The position numbers were made by a program, and so were the translations under genes. This document shows, in pieces, positions 10,541 to 20,828 of a DNA stretch of 64,000 nt. The stretch lies in assembly GCF_000327385.1 (NCBI RefSeq), contig NW_008710049.1, positions 2,731,079-2,795,078 of the forward strand. The letters run 5' to 3'. Position 1 is the first letter of the stretch. Every line of letters starts with the position of its first letter. The notes below the pieces were generated by a model, which worked only from the letters and a program-made list of their open reading frames with translations, ran no database searches and had not been told where the DNA came from. The DNA is from Lottia gigantea (lineage: Eukaryota > Mollusca > Gastropoda > Lottiidae).

Positions 10541-12599
10541 TTTGAATGTTCACATGACGACCTGTCATTATAAGATACTCTTCGATATCTAGTGAGTAAA
10601 ATATTAGTTTGCTATTTTCTTACATGTCTAGTACTTCTGAAAAGATTGACAAATATAGTGGTATGAATGCGGTTGAAATTCACTTTTCTTTTTATTGAAA
10701 TGTACAATTGCATTTTTAGAAATATTACACACTCACAAAACAAAAACCATTCACAAAACTTGTAACTGTATACGACGGTTTTACTAAAACTTTTATTGCA
10801 CCTACTTTCCTGGAACATTTGCGATACTCTATTTTCTAAAACAACCTCTCTCACCAAATTTGTTCGAGTGATAAATCATGCACAATTAGACTGGAAATTA
10901 ATGTGAACTCCCATCTGACAATTTAAATATCGTATAGTTTATCGACGTATCACATTCTCTGACTGTCTTGTTACAGTTTGATCTACAACTGGTAATAATT
11001 CTAATATTTCAAGTGTAAAATAGTTGAAAACAATTAGAGGGGGCAGTGGACTTGAACAAATCTTGTAGCTGAAGATTACACGACTTAGTCATTTTATATC
11101 TATTACAATGTAAAACTATATCTGAAAGAGTTAGACCAGTATGTGTTAAACCATGGACATTTTATGCAAATGATTGTATACGAATTTAGTCCGTTCTATT
11201 ATAAGAAGTTCTCTTTCTTTTTGTCCATAAACTAAGCATTTGGCAGACTTTCATGTGATAAATTGGAAAGTTTTTGTTGAGATTTCTTGAAAAAGTTATA
11301 GAAGGTCGAATTTGTGACTCATTACTTTAAGGGAATTTACTTTACATTAAATCACCAAATTCAACATTTTTCTAAATCTTTCAAAAATGTTCTTTATGCC
11401 ACTTGGATGTCAAAATCTTATTATGTAAATGATGAACATGCAAATATACCTCTGGAGTCTGGAGTGACAAAATGGATTAAGTCATTCGGGAGACAACTCT
11501 TCAATATGGATGTGACGCTATTCCCTGTAATCCAAAGTCGGACATTTCAGAATTAAAATTTTGTGGGGTTTTCCCTTTAATACCCAATTCAACTAAATCT
11601 GCAAATCTATCAGATATTGGAGATGCTGGAGTAATTTCGTTCCAACCAATAACACATTGTTTTAAATACTCGCAGATAGATAATTGTTCAGAAATATAAC
11701 ATTTAAATTTGCCTGAAGATAATTCAAATTGCATTAAATGGTATGGAAGTAACTAAATATTACGCTATGGGCTGGTGAATTAAACTTTGCTCTGTAGAAA
11801 CCAGAACTGTATAAATTAGACAACAGTTCAATTTGATTTTCTCTAAATCTTTATAAACATGTCAAAATCTACTATATATTATTATTGTATTGTTATAACC
11901 AAGCCCCGGGCATTGACTTGTTTTATACTGACCACACTCTTACACCAGCGTGTCTTATGTTTATTCAGTGTTCACATTATTAAATTGATCTGTTCCACCT
12001 ACATGATTTTTTAAGGAACTCGCATGTAGCGCAATATTACCACTATTAGACAGCCCGGGATTCCGGATGGAATCTGTGTATGTTCATGCATGGGATTCCA
12101 TACCCACCCGTTTAATCTATATTCTACTGTTCTGACAATCCCGGTCTGGAATCCACAACCAGCATACTAACGAAGTATTTTTATCATGCAACGGCTATAA
12201 TATTTTTACATGTAAGTTTGTACACCATATTCCAAGAAAACTCTGCAACACCGTATATGGTCACTTGGGCTTTTCAAATTGCCGAAACTACTGTGTTTTC
12301 ACTTTAGTAGGTAGGCTATATCTCGTAGCCTATTAAGGATAGTTTATAGATAGTAACATGATTTTCAAAACCAGCTTATCAACTCGCTTCTCTAAACTTT
12401 CATTTTGTAAATATGAACACACAGGAAACAAATGAATATTATACGAATATGGTCAGAGATTAACAAGAAGCTATTTGGATAAAGTGAATGGTTTATATTC
12501 ATTGATAAGAAGTAAATTTTGAAAAATAGTTTATCATTATTTAAATACGACATAAATCCTGCTATTATCAACATGTGAAGGTAGATTGACCACTTCAAA
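10541..12599. other. Intergenic, no gene recognised
   Basis: AT-rich. A minus-strand open frame at 11501-11734 (77 codons) has protein-like composition but no family I recognise and no splice support, so I do not call it. At 12050-12160 two GATTCC/GGAATC-containing GC-richer blocks face each other and could form a short stem. No tRNA is seen. Confidence 0.35.
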
Positions 12600-12850
12600 T
12601 GCAGTTGCGGCGCCAGTAGGGGTACATGGGGCATTTGTCCCTCGAAAAGGATAAAAATATTTACATCCCATTTGTACCCCCAAATTTATAAATTAGAGGT
12701 GTTATTATACTGACCTAAAATGTGTGTCAGAATTCACCAAATCGATGAAATTTTTTGAAATTTTTCTTGGGAGGACCCTGTCAGAAGCTCCATGAGAGGC
12801 TTGAGCCACGACAACTTCCACAATTTTTTGAATTTAGTCAGTTGTTCCAC
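12600..12850. repeat. Possible mobile-element remnant (GGGGTACA...TGTACCCCC)
   Basis: AGGGGTACATGGGGCATTTG at 12618 is followed by TTTGTACCCCCAAATTTATA at about 12670, and further on by GGGAGGACCCTG. Alternating G- and C-rich blocks of this kind are usual in transposon ends. The family is not identified and no coding frame is visible. Confidence 0.25.
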
Positions 12851-13421
12851 CATTGAGTGAGTCTGTCCTCTATTTGTATCCGCAGTCTCGGGAGGCTGGC
12901 ACTGCCACTGTTCAAATGATTCATTATTAAGAATTGAGTTTCGTTTGCCAAAGACAATAGTCGAAATTAAGTAAAGGGAAACAACCCTATTTTGTCAATT
13001 ATGGAATTGGAACACTGGAAATAAAGAGATTTTGGTGTGCAAGAATGTGTGTGAAAGTTGGCGTTTCTTCACAGCCAAATGTTACATGTACCAGTTGTAT
13101 ATATTTTGAGACAATATGTATTGGCCAGGCTTTCATGTGACATATTGGCAAGGGTTATATAGAAGGTTGCATTTTGAGATTTAACATGAAAGAGGTGGTA
13201 ATTTCAAACCTTGATAAAGGGGAGATAATACAATTTTATTAAACAGAAGACTACGTTAATTGCCACAAAGGGCTACGGAATACTACCGTAGTACTGATCT
13301 AAAAAATACTTTTAGAGATAGTAATTTGCTTCAAAAATGTTTTGTGATTTGTCATGGCAAAATGCGCTGGTAAAAATATCAGAACTGAGAATTATTTTTA
13401 GTTTACAAATTGTTAACGAGA

Positions 13422-13685
13422 ATGGGCGATATAAGTGTTCGATTTCTCGTTCCAGAATGGTTTCATATGATAGAACACGGGTCATGGAAAAGCACCATGA
13501 ATCAAACACATCCCGGGATGCCACGCGATTATCGCAAGGAAATGTACAACAAAAATCTGGAGGTTCCAGATAAAAGGTATACACTGCATCGACAGCCAAT
13601 CGAAAAGATTTTTCGTGAATCCAACGAGACTCGGGCAGTCAGTGTTTACGGCCTATATCATCATGTTACTCGGGGAAAGCTTTAG
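13422..13685 (+). CDS. Small unrecognised protein, 87 aa
   Basis: An ATG at 13422 in good context (AGAATGG, purine at -3 and G at +4) opens 87 codons to the TAG at 13683-13685. AATAAA follows at 13953-13958 and again at 13968-13973. A possible acceptor (TTATTTTTAG, AG at 13400-13401) would give a spliced 5' leader; otherwise the gene is intronless. The peptide has no signal sequence and no membrane segment. It is rich in W, H, Y, R and K with scattered prolines (EWFHMIEHGSWK, PGMPRDYRKEMYNKNLEVPD, YTLHRQPIEKIF), ending YHHVTRGKL. I do not recognise the family. Its low-complexity-free composition and short basic/aromatic segments recall small structural proteins such as ciliary microtubule-associated ones, but that is only an impression. 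An antisense frame of 95 codons (13312-13599) overlaps it and looks like its shadow. Confidence 0.5.
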   Translation: MGDISVRFLVPEWFHMIEHGSWKSTMNQTHPGMPRDYRKEMYNKNLEVPDKRYTLHRQPIEKIFRESNETRAVSVYGLYHHVTRGKL

Positions 13686-13952
13686 ATATTGGACTTTCCG
13701 AAAAAACATTTTCAGGTTAAAAAAAGAAGCATTTCAGCACAACAAGTACGGTTAAAGCACAACGGTGAATTATTCAATATGGATCTTAAATCTAATGTTT
13801 ATTTTACAATTCACAACAAAGGTCAAGGAGGTTAATAAAAGCAATTTAAAGGAACATTTCACATTAGATAATTGACATGGCATACGATAGAGCTACGATT
13901 CAACTAGCATTAGCTAGATTTAGTATAATTGGACCCACTATAATATTTACTC

Positions 13953-13973
13953 AATAAAGAGTTAACTAATAAA
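13953..13973 (+). terminator. Two AATAAA poly(A) signals
   Basis: AATAAA at 13953-13958 and 13968-13973, about 270-290 bases after the stop of the small gene at 13422-13685, in the right orientation. Confidence 0.4.
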
Positions 13974-14284
13974 GAAAAACCTTTGCTTACAAAATACCCA
14001 CAGCACTATAATAGGTCCTTTATGTTGATACAAAACCCAATATTTATATATGTTGTCAAAGTGAGAATAGAAATCATTGTATTGGTTATAATTGAATGTC
14101 CTAGTTTATTACAGAAGTGACAAATACTATTTGTTCATTTTAGATATACGAGAACGACTTTATTAGTAAACAACATATTAGACTAAGGACTGTAAAATGT
14201 AGACCCAACAAGGTAAGATTTTCCTAAAAAATGCTTAAACAACCATCAAATTTTACCCTAATTATTTATAACACCTGATGCTAC

Positions 14285-15270
14285 TGTGGGATTGGTTGGT
14301 TGGTTGGTAGATAAAAAGTTAATTTTCGCTTCCAGCGAATGCTGATATCCCGAAATAGGTAGTTCTTGGTAGTCGTAGTAGTTGGTAGCTGGATTGGTTC
14401 AAATTTGAAGATGCTGTGGTTTGGTTGTAAATAGTTCGCGAGATCTGGTCGGGTCGAATGGCATGGCGGTGAAACTCGGCCCTGGGTGGTGTGGCGTGAG
14501 TTACTCGATCTTCTTCATTCGTCCAAACTCCAAAATTCGTTCTGATCATGGTAATTCTTGTTGATTGGTAGTCAAATGGTGGTCGTTGGTTTGGTTTGGT
14601 TTATCTGATAACTGTTTGAAAACTAGATGACCTAAAGAAAAGAAAAAAGATTCTGAGAAAAGACGGGGAAAGAGAAAAAATAAAAAGGGGGAAAAGCTTT
14701 CAACAAAAGAGGAAAAGATGATGTTCTGTGATGTTTCTGCAGTGATACTTGTTACATTGATGGGATATAATTTTCTGTGTAAAGAAACTTTGTGAGTAAA
14801 AACTTTTCAAGACAGATAATGTAATAAATTGATATACGAGTTCCATTATCGTATACCAGTGGTCCGTGGGTGGATCAAAACATTCTGTATGGTGAGTGGA
14901 ATGCCGTTGGTTTCCAGGTACTCTGTGTGGCTTGCAAGCGGGTTTCAGTTCCGTGCATTGAACGTCGCATCAATATTTAATGGCGTTGAACTGATGGTCT
15001 CGTAGTACGTTGTTGGTATGAAGTCTGTTTACAAGTTTGCAGATGTGGGACTGGTTTGACAGCTTCGACTAATTAAGGTACTGAAGACCATTACGTGGAC
15101 TAATCGTTGATAGCTGTTGTGAGCTATTGAACGAGATTTTATTGCCATCGTTGGAAGTGTCGTGAGCAGTGCAGGGCTTCACAGTTCTGTATTTTCAGAA
15201 TCACTGCCAGCAAGCACGTGAAAGATAAGAATTAAGCATTCCACTGTTCAGTCACTCGCAGGATATAATA
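14285..15270. other. Compositionally distinct G/T-rich block
   Basis: Starts at a (TTGG)n run (14292-14308) and stays richer in G and T on the plus strand than its flanks, with many TGGT/TTGG words. No long frame fits a known protein; the minus frame 14319-14549 ends in the same compositional skew. It could be the remnant of a mobile element or a non-coding exon. I cannot identify ends or target duplications. Confidence 0.3.
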
Positions 15271-15975
15271 TGATGGTATTTGTTTCTCTCTCAACCATAG
15301 TGAGCACATCTTCATTTCTGAAATATTTATTGGTGCAGTTATTACATGTTAGGATCGCATTATACATTAATGTGGTTATATTATTAAAATAAATATATAA
15401 AAGGCCTACCTAGACTTATTATCACCTAGCTAGATGTTTTACACATCTCCCAAACAAAATTCCAATAATTTCAATTGTAACCAAAGTGTTCTTTAAGCAT
15501 ATTTCAAATAAATGACGACCAATTTACGGCAGTTTTCTTTTGTAATTGATTAAAATATTTAGTGTTCTATCTGTTATGAAATTGATATGTACATATAAGT
15601 GTTATGAGTTTTAGTGTTAATTCAATACTGTGTACTTACCAGAACAATGCCTGATTATGATTTTCAACAAATCTGTCCCTTACCAGTTTCATCATGTCGA
15701 CCCAAAACATAAATGGTTTTAAACTATTTACATTAACAAATATGCAAATTCGTATCCTATTCTATTAATTTAGATGTTTTGTCCAGTTGTAAGGCCATGA
15801 AATTCTCTCGATCATTCATACATTTGTCTGTATCTAAACCGCCCATTTTCACTGTTGATTCAGTATTGAAATTTCAGAAGAAATTGGCGATCTATTCATT
15901 ATGGCCACCTACAAGATAAATATAACGACAATTTTTGTGAGAATCGACTAAATATGTCCAAAATGACCATTATTA
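15271..15975. other. Intergenic, no feature recognised
   Basis: AT-rich, no exon or repeat seen. Confidence 0.4.
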
Positions 15976-16072
15976 CTGCAACTAAACAACAAAAATACCA
16001 TGGACCCTTATAGATTACTATTATTATTACTTGCTCTTCCGAACAGTGTAGTCTGGCTACGGACCTGGCAAT
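15976..16072 (-). repeat. Dispersed repeat family R2, copy 1
   Basis: In reverse complement it reads GGTCCGTAGCCAGACTACAC, TGTTCGGAAGAGCAAGT, then after a spacer GTTTAGTTGCAGTAAT. The same blocks in the same order lie at 18830-18918 (reverse). The minus frame at 15899-16213 is partly this repeat, which explains its resemblance to the minus frame at 18768-18962. Confidence 0.6.
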
Positions 16073-16339
16073 AGAAAGAGGCAACGATTTCCAATATTGC
16101 AATTCTTCGCAAGAATAACACATTAACACAAGCCTACCTTTTAAAAACTGGTTTCTGCCAATATAAGCTAAAAGAGATATTGTTTTCTTGGATATCAGCC
16201 GGAAAAATGACAAATGACTTCAGTAAATACACACTCAATGATTTCAACTCATGCTGCGGCTATGAAAACGATGGTTAGAGGTCAAAGTTAAACCTTTTCT
16301 CGAGCTATACTTAGTACAAATGAGTGAAAGTTATTAAAG

Positions 16340-16530
16340 TTATTAAAGGGACACGTTTGCAATCTGTTTAGAAAATGCCAACACACGGTTCAGTATTTCT
16401 GTCATTAATGCCAACAATACTTTGGTGATTGTTCATTGAAATTCTGAAAATATTGACGCAATATATTAAATCAATGTATTGAGTCAATGATATTGATGGC
16501 CATATTGAACGGTTATGGATCCTTTAAGAA
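16340..16530. repeat. Short inverted-repeat element (MITE-like)
   Basis: Left end TAAAGGGACACGTTTGCAAT and right end ending TTGAACGGTTATGGATCCTTTA are imperfect inverted copies. The inner block CACGGTTCAGTATTTCTGTC recurs in reverse at about 18330-18365 in the claudin-like gene. No coding capacity is present. Confidence 0.45.
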
Positions 16531-17108
16531 ATGAATGCATTACTGACGGAGTATTGAATCAGAAGTTTGAATCGACTTTCTTTTATATGAAAAAAGTGGG
16601 AGAACTCAGAATAGACATTTTTGTTGTGTTCTTTCAAAAACATTGAATTGATTTGAGGCATTCTGACACATCTTTTGGGCAAAATCCTCCAAAAATAATA
16701 TATTTATAAATTTGATAAATATATAGTGGTACAAAATTTCATTTATGGTCGCAAAAAGATGTGTGTTACACCAAGAATACCTAAGTTATTTGTGCCCCAG
16801 GACAATGTAAAATCAACACGTTTTCTTGTCAATGTTAAAAAACTTAAAAAGGACAGACTGAAAAGGATGCAAGGTGACCAAAGTGCTCAAAGAAATCGAA
16901 GTTATCCCAGTTTATTTTTTAGATTTACTGATTTACAATAACGCAGGCTGTAGTAGAAACAGGTGGAGACACACATAACGATTAATATACTCATAGATTA
17001 ACTAAGAAATAAATACCTGTTCTGGATCACTTTTCTTTTTGTCCATATCTTATTTTTACTTTATGCTTTATGTGAGTCTCTTTTTCCAAACACCCTTTCT
17101 TTTTCCAG
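16531..17108. other. 5' flank of the claudin-like gene
   Basis: Ends in the acceptor CCCTTTCTTTTTCCAG immediately before the first coding exon, so part is probably intron following an unseen 5' leader exon. The 71-codon plus frame at 16726-16941 lacks recognisable protein features and is not called. Confidence 0.5.
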
Positions 17109-17304
17109 ATGAAGTTCCACCAAAGAACGTTTGCCTATAAATTTGGAGTGTTTCTGTGTATAATATCAGTACCGTCAGCTATCCTGGGTCTAGGATTTCC
17201 AACATGGAAGAAAGACTCGGTTTCAATGCACGGATTGTTCCAGACTTGTGGAAAACTCCTGGACTTCTCAACTTGTACCACTATAGACTTATATTCTTAT
17301 GGAG
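17109..17304 (+). CDS. Claudin/PMP22-family four-helix protein, exon 1
   Basis: The acceptor TTTTTCCAG ends at 17108 and the exon starts at once with ATG. It closes at 17304 before GTGAGAAA; 196 bases are 65 codons plus one base. Residues 9-30 form the first membrane helix (AYKFGVFLCIISVPSAILGL). The first extracellular loop follows with the family signature W33...G42-L43-F44-x2-C47...C56, matching the claudin W-GLW-C-C pattern with F for the last W. The two cysteines would be disulphide-bonded. Family members act in cell-cell junctions or as membrane organisers or channel partners; whether this is a true junctional claudin cannot be told. The tight ATG-after-AG arrangement implies an upstream non-coding exon. 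The complete product is 218 residues, the usual claudin size. Confidence 0.85.
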
Positions 17305-18526
17305 GTGAGAAAGAGCCCATTAATATACGGTACGGTGTCGTGATTCAATGAATTGAAGGTCCTCATACACGATCAATATTTTTAAAAACTTTTTTCATAT
17401 TTGATGGTAGAGTCTGTCGCACTGGCAATAGTTCTTTCCCTGGAGGATACTGCAAACCGAAAAAGAGGAATTATTGATCAATATTGACGCCCACACTCAG
17501 TCACTCTAATTGACGAGCCGTCAATAAATATCACAGGAACTTCGATCCGTCAATACATAGTTGCTTCAATGTATTGTTTCAATTAATTGCCGTCAATGTC
17601 GCCCATACACGATCAGTTTTCTCGTCAATTAATTGACATCGATTAAACGAGGTTTTCTAGCCTTATGTGTATCGGGGACACTTTTGACTTCTATTTGGAA
17701 CATTGCAATTCTTCATCCAATGCCCGTGGTACCTTCAACTCCAGAAAGGTTTTACCGGAAATGATAATACTACTACTACTGTACTAACTTGATTTACCAA
17801 ATGATCACCTCACTGTATTCCAAACCGGTCATTTTATCATAAATAAGGATATTTAGCGCCCTGATTTGCACTTAATATCAAACAACTTTTCCATTCCGTT
17901 TAAACTAAGCAATATAAGACGTAGTAAAGAGTTATATAAGGCAACGGTGAAGCAAAATGTGAATGAGTCTGCAATTATTAGAAATTAGAAATAATATTAT
18001 CATGTCATTGTGGTCTGGTGGTGGGTGGGTTACGAATTCTTTCGCGGGAGCTGTGTCATTTCCAGTTAACTCTTTCTTGAATTGCAGGAACCACAGGCAT
18101 CGGACGAAGAATTGCAATGTTCCAAATAGAAGCCAAAAGTGTCCCCCATACACATTAAAAGGCTAGAAAACCTCTTTACAATCCCTATAATTGACGTGTA
18201 TTGGGACATGAGAAAGCATTTACTGTTGCTGTAAATAAAACAGATTACACCACCATATTGAAATATGTTTAAGATACATTAAAGTAGGCTTAAGCGATAT
18301 GCAATGTGATTAAGAACGACTCTTTAATGACAGAAATATTGAACCGTATGTTGGCATATTGATGGTTTTATTGAACGTGTATGGAACCCTGTAAACTAGT
18401 ATCATTTCTAGTTTCATTTAATGACTTTGATTATCCTACGCAGGCCTATTCCTTAGTTTGCGCTGTAATCTGTTTCAACACAATGACCTTACAATTGTTT
18501 CTACCCAATTCATTCGTTTATTACAG
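17305..18526 (+). other. Intron 1 of the claudin-like gene, with foldback element
   Basis: Donor GAG|GTGAGA at 17305 and acceptor TTTATTACAG ending at 18526. About 1 kb of this 1.2-kb intron is occupied by an inverted-repeat element described separately. The small open frames on both strands at 17932-18166 belong to that element. Confidence 0.8.
17352..18395. mobile_element. Foldback/MITE-like element with long inverted arms
   Basis: Arms at 17649-17764 and 18056-18174 are inverted copies of about 115 bases, by eye close to 90% identical (for example CTATTTGGAACATTGCAATT against AATTGCAATGTTCCAAATAG). Farther out, TCCTCATACACGATCAAT at about 17357 and the reverse of ATTGAACGTGTATGGAACCC at about 18372 are a weaker outer inverted pair, so the element may span the whole interval. 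The inner spacer (about 290 bases) has no transposase. It is a non-autonomous DNA element or a solo foldback. Its outer part shares blocks with the short element at 16340-16530. Confidence 0.6.
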
Positions 18527-18646
18527 CATGGTTTGAAGCAGTAAGAGCTCTAGAGATAATCAGCATAATTCTGATGTTTTTTGATGTTATTTTTATGATC
18601 AGAAGAAAACCCAGTCGGCTTGAAGGATTTGATGCATTTATTGTAG
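18527..18646 (+). CDS. Claudin/PMP22-family four-helix protein, exon 2
   Basis: Acceptor TTTATTACAG, donor GTAG|GTGTGT. The 120 bases start in phase 1 and end in phase 1. Translation continues AWFEAVRALEIISIILMFFD, matching the claudin second helix with its conserved RAL-type start, then VIFMIRRKPSRLEGFDAFIV, where a short basic cytoplasmic loop leads into helix 3. Codons join exons 1 and 3 in frame without a stop, which strongly supports the gene model. Confidence 0.85.
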
Positions 18647-18745
18647 GTGTGTTTTAGTTTTCTGATTATAACCTTTAATATAGGAGAGGTCACAAAGAGC
18701 GAAAACATATTTTCTGCTTCTTCTCCATTCCCCTGAAAAAAAAAA

Positions 18746-18774
18746 CAAATAGGACGTAAGTCTCTTTTCATTTC
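18746..18774 (+). repeat. SINE 3'-tail fragment
   Basis: AAATAGGACGTAAGTCTCTT followed by TTCATTT matches the 3' end of the SINE at 41834-42183 (AGTAGGACGTAAAACTCCAT). Only the tail is recognisable, preceded by an A-run. Confidence 0.45.
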
Positions 18775-18829
18775 TTGTCATTTGAAAAAAAAATGGATTG
18801 CATCTCCCAACACACTGTCAACCTACCCA

Positions 18830-18920
18830 TTTCATGACTGCAACTATACACCATACCCCATTGCCCCTCGGGATATATCACTTGCCTTTCCGAACAATGG
18901 AGTCTCGCTACGGGCCTGAT
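18830..18920 (-). repeat. Dispersed repeat family R2, copy 2
   Basis: In reverse complement: GGCCCGTAGCGAGACTCCAT, TGTTCGGAAAGGCAAGTGAT, then TATAGTTGCAGTCATGAAAT. Same order as the copy at 15976-16072. It lies in intron 2 of the claudin-like gene. Confidence 0.6.
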
Positions 18921-19013
18921 TCGAGATGCTTTGTCATGGTGTTCATCGAAAACAAGACACACAAGGGAGGTAACTTGTATAAAGGAATAATCATCAAAAA
19001 ACCTTCATTACAG

Positions 19014-19354
19014 CTCTCCTGTACATAAGTGGGCCAGCAGTGTATGCTTACTACGTTAAAGCTACCGATTTTGGACAAGGTGCAGTGTTTTCTTGGGGGT
19101 TTATACTTGCTTGTTTTAGTGGTGGATTAGCTGGAACTGGAGCAATATGTATGTGCGGTAGTGAGTTCACACCGGATAACCGAATAGAGCCGTACAGTGA
19201 AAGACAGAAAGAGAAAAAACGACAGAAGAAGAAAATGTTCTCACCTAAAGACTGGAACAGATTCCCAGATCATGGTTCTCATTTAGAGAAGGATTACTAT
19301 AGAGATTATTATAAAGATCGTGATCCAGAATGGGACTATCTTCATAGATTCTGA
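19014..19354 (+). CDS. Claudin/PMP22-family four-helix protein, exon 3 (C-terminus)
   Basis: Acceptor CTTCATTACAG; the exon reads in frame to TGA at 19352-19354 (341 bases, completing 218 residues). It gives the rest of helix 3 (ALLYISGPAVYAYYV, residues 106-120), a short loop ATDFGQG, helix 4 (AVFSWGFILACFSGGLAGTG then AICMC, residues 129-153) and a cytoplasmic tail of about 65 residues. The tail has a strongly basic block (RQKEKKRQKKK), then a Tyr/Asp-rich end (DYYRDYYKDRDPEWDYLHRF). It does not end in a typical claudin PDZ-binding motif (YV-COOH). AATAAA signals lie at 19577-19582 and 19951-19956. Confidence 0.85.
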
Positions 19355-19576
19355 TGAATCAATAATTTGATGATGTGAGAACATATTTGGTGGGATATAA
19401 ACGGTTTTAGTATTATACGTTGTACATTTTTAACGTGTGTATTCATAGATAATACTCGAACATTAAATTATCAATTTTTTTTTTATATCCAGCCTTTGCT
19501 ACATCTTCATATCTAAAACCTTTTACTGAATAGACTTGATTGCTCGTCTGGCGTATAAAATCATTAGTTCCACAAC

Positions 19577-19582
19577 AATAAA
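19577..19582 (+). terminator. AATAAA poly(A) signal (claudin-like gene)
   Basis: AATAAA 223 bases after the stop; a second candidate is at 19951-19956. Which is used cannot be told from sequence. Confidence 0.4.
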
Positions 19583-19599
19583 TACTGTGGTGAAGCAGG

Positions 19600-20828
19600 A
19601 CATATTTAGAATACCCATCCGGCGCCTTCAATGGAAGTAACTTGAGACAATCCCTGTCGAGTCTTCAATTACCTTAATGTGTGGTACACAGAAATGAATA
19701 TAGTTCTGCTCAGTCGAGTTCTTTGTAAACTTTTTTTTAAAAAAAAATTTATTACGTAAACTAAACTGTAAACTGTGTTTTGTTATTGTCACAATATTAT
19801 ATTGGTATTTGTTATAGTTCTGTAACAAAACTTTGAATTGGGGAAATTGTTACGAGAACATGATTGTTGATTGATGGAAATCGCCGAGACTCAATAAGAG
19901 ATACATAACCAATCACCAATTTCAGTGTATAAAACAGACAGCTTATACGCAATAAAGTGTAAGTAGTCTATTGTTTTTCCAATAAAAAGAATCACACTGC
20001 AAATTGGCGAAGGCTAGGATCTCAAATAATATGAGTTTATGTTTATCCTAAGTCACAAAATCGTAAACCCGATTATCGTCTGGTGAAAACTAGTTAACTT
20101 ATGTTATGTAATTTCCATTTGATCCACAGCAATGACTTACATGTATTTTGACTTAATCCACTCGGGGGATGATAAAAGTCATGTTATCTCCCCTTCATTA
20201 CTAATGTTAGCATTATAAAAAATTATACAGGACCTCCGTCAAACCATCGCTCCAATTGAAGTCACAAAGACTGAAAAATCCCTGAAAATATCTCTTCTGA
20301 GCGTATAACGTTACAATTATTTTGTATTATTACCATATTGATCATTGGTAAAATTGTTTTTTTTTTTTACTTTACACTTCTTTCTGATACGCTCACGCCA
20401 GAATGTCATTGTTAAAACATGACATTTTCTAAAAATTTTTGTGAAAATCAGAGTGAAGTTCGATTTTACATTCAACTTGTCTCAAGCTGCCTTCATATTG
20501 TGGTCATACATTATTATAAAATTCGGTTGTAACTACATCATTTTCATTATCAAAATGAAAACCACGTTTAATCGTTTATACTCCTCTTTATACATTTTCG
20601 ACTAAAGGCCGCACCAGTTAATAAGGGAACTGAGGACTCGTAATCGAGTCATGTATTACACAAAATTAACACTTACAGGAAATTTTTCGAATAGCATACG
20701 GCTAAAATATATCATTAAGAACAGTACAAAGAAACTGCACAAGCTTTAAAGCAATGTTTCAAAATACTAAGTTCTAAATTTCTCGCAGCAGCTCTTTTTC
20801 GTAACTGTTAGTACATTAAGGTTGTGTA
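19600..20828. other. 3' flank and intergenic, no feature recognised
   Basis: AT-rich with homopolymer T and A runs at 19730-19750 and 20357-20368. No gene signal. Confidence 0.4.

Larger units (their letters stand above)
18647..19013 (+). other. Intron 2 of the claudin-like gene
   Basis: Donor GTGTGTTTTA at 18647 and acceptor CTTCATTACAG ending at 19013. It contains a SINE 3' tail (18746-18774) and a copy of dispersed repeat R2 in reverse. Confidence 0.8.

Noticed and set aside
11501-11734. 77-codon minus-strand frame with protein-like composition
   Set aside because: No family recognised and no splice or poly(A) support; possibly an old mobile-element fragment.
13312-13599. 95-codon minus-strand frame opposite the small gene
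   Set aside because: The plus-strand frame has the better start context, composition and poly(A) signals. The antisense frame runs on into AT-rich flank.
17932-18166. Overlapping small frames on both strands
   Set aside because: They fall in the right arm and spacer of the foldback element in intron 1 of the claudin-like gene.
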